Source: Brevibacterium sp. 239c | Lineage (GTDB): Bacteria > Actinomycetota > Actinomycetes > Actinomycetales > Brevibacteriaceae | NCBI RefSeq assembly: GCF_900169365.1 | Contig: NZ_FXZH01000010.1 | Coordinates: 81,218 to 145,217, forward strand | Direction: 5' to 3' | DNA length: 64,000 bases | In this document: positions 59,145 through 64,000 of the stretch, one piece after another | Layout: each line of letters starts with the position of its first letter | Position numbering within the stretch: the stretch's first letter is position 1 | Made by a program: the position numbers and the translations under genes | Notes under the pieces: model-generated | What the model saw: only the letters and a program-made list of their open reading frames with translations | The model's database searches: none | Told to the model about the DNA's origin: nothing

Positions 59145-61511
59145 TCAGCCGAAGTGCTTCGGCAGTGTCCCCTCATGGGTTTCGCGCAGTTCGTCCAGGC
59201 CGACCTCGAAGTGATCGACGACTTCGAGGACGGGTGCCTCTTCGCCGGTGTCGGTCATGCCGATGCGGATGAACGGGAAGTGCCGGGCGGTGCACATGTC
59301 CTTGAAGCGGACCTCTTCGGACCGCGGCACGGCCACGATCGCACGGGCCGTTGACTCAGAGAACAGCGCGGTGAACACGTCGACACCATCGCGTTCGCAC
59401 ACTTCGTCGAGCCAGATGCGCGCCCCGGTGCCGAAGCGCAGGCAGGATTCGATTAGTGCCTGAGACAGTCCGCCCTCGGACAGATCGTGCGCCGCATCGA
59501 TCATGCCATCACGTGAGGAGTTGATGAGGATCTCACCGAGTTCCTTCTCCGTGCTCGGCTTGTACTGCGGAGGCACCCCGCCGAGGTGACCGGCAGTCAC
59601 GTCGGCCCAGGCCGAACCGTCGAGTTCGGCTTCGGTCGTGCCGAGGAGGTAGATGGTCTGGCCAGGTTCTTTCCAACCGCTCGGGGTGGCCCGGGTGACG
59701 TCATCGAAGACGCCGAGGACACCGACGACCGGAGTCGGGTGGATGGCCACGCCACCGGTCTGGTTGTACAGGGAGACGTTGCCACCTGTCACGGGAATGC
59801 CCATGTCCTGGCACGCCTCGGCGAGGCCCTCAACAGCGGCTGCGAACTGCCACATGATCTCCGGGTCCTCGGGGGAACCGAAGTTGAGGCAGTCGGTGAC
59901 CGCGCGGGGGATGGCCCCGGCAGTGGTGACGTTGCGGTAGGCCTCGGCCAGCGCCAGCGCTGAGCCGCGGGCCGGATCGAGGTAGCAGTAGCGACCGTTG
60001 GCGTCCGTGGCGATGGCGACACCGAGTCCGGATTCTTCGTTGACGCGGATGACTCCGGCATCGTCGGGGAATGCCTGGGCGGTGTTGCCCTGCACGTACT
60101 TGTCATACTGCGAGGTGATCCACTTCTTCGACGCCAGGTTCGGTGAGCCGGCGAGCTGCAGCATGGTCGACCGCAGTTCTTCGTTGCTCTCGGGCTTGAC
60201 CAAGCCAGCGGATTCCACGGTGTTCGCGGCCACCTCGGCGGCCCATGAGGGCTCGGACATCGGACGTTCGTAGACGGGACCGTCGTGGGCGACCGAGCGT
60301 GGTGGCACATCGACGATGACGTCTCCGTGCCATTCGATGACGAGGCGTTCGGAGTCGGTGACCTCACCGAGGACGGAGGTTTCAACGTCCCATTTGCCGA
60401 CGATCGCGAGGAAGTCGTCGAGGCGCTCCGGCGTGACCACGGCCATCATCCGCTCCTGCGACTCCGACATGAGGATCTCCTCAGGAGTGAGAGTCTCATC
60501 GCGCAGCAGCACATCATCGAGGGCGATGTGCATGCCGCCGTCACCGTTCGAGGCCAGCTCCGAGGTCGCACAGCTGATGCCGGCGGCTCCCAGATCCTGG
60601 ATGCCTTCGACCACTCCGGCGTGGAAGAGTTCGAGGCAGCATTCGATGAGCACCTTCTCTGCGAAGGGGTCGCCCACCTGGACGGCCGGGCGCTTCGAGG
60701 GCTTCGTATCGTCGAAGGACTCCGAGGCGAGGATCGAGGCTCCGCCGATGCCGTCGCCACCGGTGCGGGCACCGAAGAGGATGACCTTGTTGCCCTTGCC
60801 CGAAGCATTGGCCAGGCGGATGTCTTCGTGCCGCATCACGCCGACTGCGAGAGCGTTGACCAGAGGGTTCCCCTGGTAGACCGAGTCGAAGACGGTTTCG
60901 CCGCCGATGTTGGGCAGGCCGAGGGAGTTGCCGTAGTTGCTGATCCCGGACACGACTCCGTGGAGCACGCGTGAAGTGTCGGGGTGGTCGATGGCACCGA
61001 AGCGCAGCTGGTCCATCACGGCCACGGGGCGGGCGCCCATCGAAATGATGTCGCGTACGATTCCGCCGACACCTGTGGCCGCACCCTGGTGGGGCTCGAC
61101 ATAGCTGGGGTGGTTGTGGGACTCGACCTTGAAGGTCACAGCCCATCCGTCGCCGATGTCGACGACGCCGGCATTCTCACCGATGCCCACGAGCAGGTGC
61201 TTCTTCATGTCCTCGGTGACCTTGTCGCCGAACTTCGACAGGTGCACCTTCGACGACTTATACGAGCAGTGTTCGGACCACATGACCGAATACATCGCCA
61301 ACTCCGCCGAGGTGGGACGTCGTCCCAGGATCTGACGGATCTGGGCGTATTCGTCGGCTTTGAGGCCGAGGTCGGCATAGGGCTGATCCACATCGGGATT
61401 CGCAGCAGCGAACTCGACTGTCTCCTTGACCTTTTTGGAATTGGCCTGGTCGGTTTCGACCTGCTGGGATTCGACCTGCGTGGAATTCGCAGCGTTGAGG
61501 TTACTCGACAT
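59145..61511 (-). CDS. purL: Phosphoribosylformylglycinamidine synthase subunit PurL
   Basis: 788-residue small-type PurL. It forms FGAM from FGAR, ATP and ammonia and needs separate PurS and PurQ subunits, which are not in this window. Motifs: [125 protein letters not shown] and [18 protein letters not shown] Gln/Ser/Glu-rich N-terminal tail of about 35 residues precedes the core. AAGAGGAC lies before ATG 61511. Confidence 0.97.
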   Translation of the reverse strand: MSSNLNAANSTQVESQQVETDQANSKKVKETVEFAAANPDVDQPYADLGLKADEYAQIRQILGRRPTSAELAMYSVMWSEHCSYKSSKVHLSKFGDKVTEDMKKHLLVGIGENAGVVDIGDGWAVTFKVESHNHPSYVEPHQGAATGVGGIVRDIISMGARPVAVMDQLRFGAIDHPDTSRVLHGVVSGISNYGNSLGLPNIGGETVFDSVYQGNPLVNALAVGVMRHEDIRLANASGKGNKVILFGARTGGDGIGGASILASESFDDTKPSKRPAVQVGDPFAEKVLIECCLELFHAGVVEGIQDLGAAGISCATSELASNGDGGMHIALDDVLLRDETLTPEEILMSESQERMMAVVTPERLDDFLAIVGKWDVETSVLGEVTDSERLVIEWHGDVIVDVPPRSVAHDGPVYERPMSEPSWAAEVAANTVESAGLVKPESNEELRSTMLQLAGSPNLASKKWITSQYDKYVQGNTAQAFPDDAGVIRVNEESGLGVAIATDANGRYCYLDPARGSALALAEAYRNVTTAGAIPRAVTDCLNFGSPEDPEIMWQFAAAVEGLAEACQDMGIPVTGGNVSLYNQTGGVAIHPTPVVGVLGVFDDVTRATPSGWKEPGQTIYLLGTTEAELDGSAWADVTAGHLGGVPPQYKPSTEKELGEILINSSRDGMIDAAHDLSEGGLSQALIESCLRFGTGARIWLDEVCERDGVDVFTALFSESTARAIVAVPRSEEVRFKDMCTARHFPFIRIGMTDTGEEAPVLEVVDHFEVGLDELRETHEGTLPKHFG

Positions 61512-61651
61512 GTCCTCTTAATGGCCCTTTCATACGACACGGCATCACCGTCAATCTTAGCCGTGCAGTGGGGGAGGAGGGGAAGCAGGTCTCATCGGCC
61601 AGACCCTACCGCCGAGTTCGGCGCACACATTCGCCAATTAGAATGTAGGCC

Positions 61652-62563
61652 ATGGCAACTCCGAAGATCGTCTTGTTCTACGTATTCACCCCTCTGGCAG
61701 ACCCCGAAGCAGTCAAACTGTGGCAGCACACTCTGGCTGAGAGCCTCGGGCTCAAGGGGCGCGTGATCGTGTCGAAGGATGGCATCAATGCCACCATCGG
61801 CGGCGACATCTTCGACGTCAAACAGTACGTGCGGGCCACGAGGTCCTACGCACCGTTCAAGAAGGCCGACATCAAATGGTCCAACGGTGAAGGAGACGAT
61901 TTCCCACGACTGAGTGTCAAGGTCAGACCAGAGCTCGTGACCTTCGGCACCGATGATGAGATCACAGTGACCGAGACGGGAGTCGAAGGCGGCGGTGAAC
62001 ACCTCAAGCCCGGAGCCCTGCACAAACTCCTCGACGAGCGCGGTGACGATGTCGTCTTCTTCGACGGACGCAATGCGATGGAAGCCCAGATCGGGAAGTT
62101 CCGCGATGCGATCGTTCCCGAGACGGACACCACGAGAGACTTCATCGAGGAGATCGAATCGGGCAAGTACGACGATCTCAAGGGCAAACCGGTCGTCACC
62201 TACTGCACCGGCGGCATCCGCTGCGAGGTCCTGTCCGTGCTGATGAAGAACCGCGGCTTCGAAGAGGTCTACCAGCTCGACGGCGGAATCGTCCGCTATG
62301 GGGAGACCTTCGGCAACACCGGATACTGGGATGGCTCCCTTTATGTCTTCGACAAGCGCATGCACGTGGAGTTCGGCGACGGTGCCGAATCGATCGGTCA
62401 CTGCGTCGCGTGTGAGAAGGCGACCCCGAACTTCGTCAACTGCGCGAATCTGGACTGCCGGCAGCAGTACCTGCGCTGTGAGGACTGCACCGAAAAGAAT
62501 CGTCAGCCCTACTGCCCCGACTGTGTGCAGGCCGGTATCCCCGCCGAGGTGACCGCCGGCTGA
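61652..62563 (+). CDS. trhO: tRNA uridine(34) hydroxylase TrhO (rhodanese family)
   Basis: 303-residue YceA/TrhO protein, which forms 5-hydroxyuridine at tRNA position 34 without oxygen-dependent radical chemistry. The N-terminal domain starts [45 protein letters not shown]. The rhodanese domain holds catalytic Cys185 in [14 protein letters not shown]-terminal Cys-rich zinc-ribbon-like tail ([30 protein letters not shown]) is intact. TAGAAT ends 7 nt before ATG 61652, suggesting a leaderless mRNA. The stop is 4 bp from the end of the convergent TIGR01777 gene. Confidence 0.93.
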   Translation: MATPKIVLFYVFTPLADPEAVKLWQHTLAESLGLKGRVIVSKDGINATIGGDIFDVKQYVRATRSYAPFKKADIKWSNGEGDDFPRLSVKVRPELVTFGTDDEITVTETGVEGGGEHLKPGALHKLLDERGDDVVFFDGRNAMEAQIGKFRDAIVPETDTTRDFIEEIESGKYDDLKGKPVVTYCTGGIRCEVLSVLMKNRGFEEVYQLDGGIVRYGETFGNTGYWDGSLYVFDKRMHVEFGDGAESIGHCVACEKATPNFVNCANLDCRQQYLRCEDCTEKNRQPYCPDCVQAGIPAEVTAG

Positions 62564-62567
62564 TCTG

Positions 62568-63587
62568 TCAGCGCAGCAGGCTCTTCGTCGCGGCTCTGAT
62601 GTCGGTCCATGTGAAATCGAAGCCTGCTTGCTCCAGTCGCTTGGGCAGCACCCACCGACTTTTGAGCACCAGCTCCGATTCCTGACGCAGGACGAGCATC
62701 CCGATCTCCAGCAGCCAACGGGGCGCCGGAATTCCTAGCGGCATCCGTACGGCCCGTCGCAGAGACGCCATCAGAGTGGTGTTGTCCGAAACGCCTGGGC
62801 TCGAGACATTGATGGGCCCGGTCAGCTCCTCATGTTCATCGATGAATCGGATCGCGCGCACAACATCGTCGATGTGCACCCAGCTGAACCGCTGCCTCCC
62901 ATGACTGAGCGGATGCCGGTGCCAAACCTTAGGCCCTGACGCATCAGGTCCAATGCCCCGGTACCGGGTGTGACCGAACCAGCGCCCTTCCAACTGAGGA
63001 CCGCCAGCGCCGAAGCGGGCTGCGGTCGCGAGCATGTTCAGAGCCGCGCCGTCGCCGAGGACGATCGCCATCCGGATTGCCACTCTCCTCGTCCTGGGCA
63101 GTTCCCCCTGGAAGAACTCCCGTTCCCAGCCCTTGGCCACGTCGACGGAGAAGCCCTCGCCGATGTCACCGTCGTCTTCGGTCTGAGGCTGGTCCATGGC
63201 ATGGCGATAGATCGTCGCCGTGCTCGAGTTGATCCACAGGCGCGGTGGCGACGAGGCGGTCCTGACCGCATCGTTCAATACCCGAGTCGTCATAACTCGT
63301 GAGTCCCAGATGCCCTGCCGGTTGCGGTCGTTGTATCTGCAGCCCACGCTGCGGCCGGCGAAGTTGATGAGCAGATCGGCACCATCAATGAGTGCAGCGA
63401 TCTCTTCCGGGTCATCCCAGGAGACATGTGTTCCTGAGGAAGCGGCCTGGCCGATGGTGCGCACATGGTAGCCCCACGAGTTCAGGGGAGTCATGAGTGA
63501 TCTGCCGATGAAACCGGAGGCTCCGGCGATAACAGCTATCGGTGCTGAGCCGTTGTCGGGATGAGGAGAAACATTTTCCGCAGTCAT
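62568..63587 (-). CDS. TIGR01777 epimerase-like protein (SDR39U1)
   Basis: 339-residue protein with the extended-SDR loop IAVIAGASGFIGRSLMTPLNSWGYHVRTIG, the family block DLLINFAGRSVGCRYNDRNRQGIWDSRVMTTRVLNDAV, WINSSTATIYRHAMD, and FSWVHIDDVVRAIRFIDEH. The end (LVLKSRWVLPKRLEQAGFDFTWTDIRAA) is the DUF1731 region. A stretch around GRWFGHTRYRGIGPDASGPKVWHRHPLSHGRQ is longer than usual. TACCGT lies 6 nt before ATG 63587, so the mRNA is probably leaderless. No cofactor or substrate is known. Confidence 0.88.
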   Translation of the reverse strand: MTAENVSPHPDNGSAPIAVIAGASGFIGRSLMTPLNSWGYHVRTIGQAASSGTHVSWDDPEEIAALIDGADLLINFAGRSVGCRYNDRNRQGIWDSRVMTTRVLNDAVRTASSPPRLWINSSTATIYRHAMDQPQTEDDGDIGEGFSVDVAKGWEREFFQGELPRTRRVAIRMAIVLGDGAALNMLATAARFGAGGPQLEGRWFGHTRYRGIGPDASGPKVWHRHPLSHGRQRFSWVHIDDVVRAIRFIDEHEELTGPINVSSPGVSDNTTLMASLRRAVRMPLGIPAPRWLLEIGMLVLRQESELVLKSRWVLPKRLEQAGFDFTWTDIRAATKSLLR

Positions 63588-63698
63588 GAAGCGACGGTAA
63601 CACCGACAGATCCGGGCGTTGGCGGGGAATTGTCCGTCCCCAGTTCAGGCAGCCGGGGCCTGTGTGTCGGGCGTCACTGCAAGAGAGCCGGTTTCGAG

Positions 63699-63728
63699 TT
63701 GCACGACGAGCCAGGCCTGGACTAGAGT
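63699..63728 (+). promoter_or_regulatory. Candidate rRNA operon promoter
   Basis: TTGCAC (63699-63704) and TAGAGT (63723-63728) are 18 nt apart and point to the right. They lie about 180 bp before the rRNA-leader motif. TAGTAT (63728-63733) is an overlapping alternative -10. Confidence 0.55.
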
Positions 63729-63733
63729 AGTAT

Positions 63734-64000
63734 CTCGTTGCCCCGCAGAAAACGAGTTCTTCTAGAACAGTCTTCACCGGTGTGACCAGCACAAACACAG
63801 TTTGGGTGTGGTTCACACGGAACACGGGTGACAACGAAAAATTGAAACTGACACCCCTGGTGTACACGCCCTTTTTTTGGGGGTTGTGGTGACGGGTGAG
63901 TGTTTGTGGTTTGAGAATCCAATAGCGTGTTTGTTTGAACAAATAGTGATGCCAGAAATATTAGTTTTCTGGTAAGACAATCACATGTTCACGCACTGAT
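63734..64000 (+). other. rRNA operon leader (16S gene begins beyond the window)
   Basis: AT-richer, gene-free DNA. TTGAGAATCCAATAGCGTG (63911-63929) closely resembles the TTTGAGAACTCAATAGTGTG-type antitermination sequence that precedes rRNA genes in Micrococcales. A TTTGTT-tg-AACAAA inverted repeat follows at once. No 16S 5' end (AGAGTTTGATC type) is reached before 64000. Weak open frames here are not genes. Confidence 0.7.

Noticed and set aside
63412..63942. Minus-strand frame across the right edge
   Set aside because: It covers rRNA-leader DNA with a different base composition, and the product has no domain-like features.
1..64000. CRISPR arrays, tRNA genes, prophage or IS transposases
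   Set aside because: I saw no evenly spaced repeats, no cloverleaf sequence ending in CCA, and no integrase, transposase or phage structural genes.

Overview
The window is chromosomal DNA from a high-GC Gram-positive bacterium (Actinomycetota). The best guess is Micrococcales close to Brevibacterium. Support: codons are strongly G/C-ended, coding genes sit about 100 bp apart, many genes have a TAnnnT -10 box only 6-8 nt before the start codon (leaderless transcripts), and there is an actinobacterial-type rRNA leader at the right edge. The genus is an inference from gene content, not a measured result.

Layout. 1-2.4 kb: the 5' part of a YcnI-like copper protein gene runs off the left edge, then purA. 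2.4-5.6 kb: first tripartite tricarboxylate transporter operon (tctC-tctB-tctA). 5.6-11.1 kb: a small unknown gene, a DUF1989 gene, a complete OpuC-type compatible-solute ABC operon and a chimeric gene remnant. 11-17.4 kb: small regulators and detoxification genes (an MFS gene with an amber codon near its start, ArsR, arylamine N-acetyltransferase, two SRPBCC proteins, AraC, VOC protein, AraC). 17.4-23.2 kb: CynX-type MFS, a lone FtsW-like SEDS protein, a GAF regulator and a divergent flavin monooxygenase. 23.3-24.6 kb: an AbiEi/DUF559 nuclease-like gene enclosed by two hairpin repeats in inverted orientation. 24.7-37.6 kb: two TetR genes, then a catabolic cluster (SDR, Na+/solute symporter, CoA ligase, SDR, TetR, CoA ligase, single-chain biotin-dependent acyl-CoA carboxylase). 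37.6-42.6 kb: drug-type MFS behind a perfect 24-bp palindrome, and a second tctCBA operon on the minus strand. 42.8-50.2 kb: S9 oligopeptidase, a TrpXYZ-like ABC transporter, alpha/beta hydrolase and TetR. 50.4-55.3 kb: BCCT transporter, formylglycine-generating enzyme and choline-sulfatase. 55.5-63.6 kb: two TIGR01777 epimerase-like proteins, a MetE-type protein, a membrane protein, purL and trhO. 63.6-64 kb: promoter and leader of an rRNA operon whose 16S gene starts beyond the window.

The genes mostly serve uptake of organic acids and osmolytes (two TTT systems, OpuC, BCCT, SSS symporter), catabolism through CoA thioesters, and sulfate-ester hydrolysis in which the maturase lies next to its probable sulfatase substrate. 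The two most unusual signals are DNA-level. One is a 10-mer, CACCTCGGCG, found at least 24 times on both strands and in all three codon phases. The other is a 1.2-kb cassette with terminal palindromes around the DUF559 gene.
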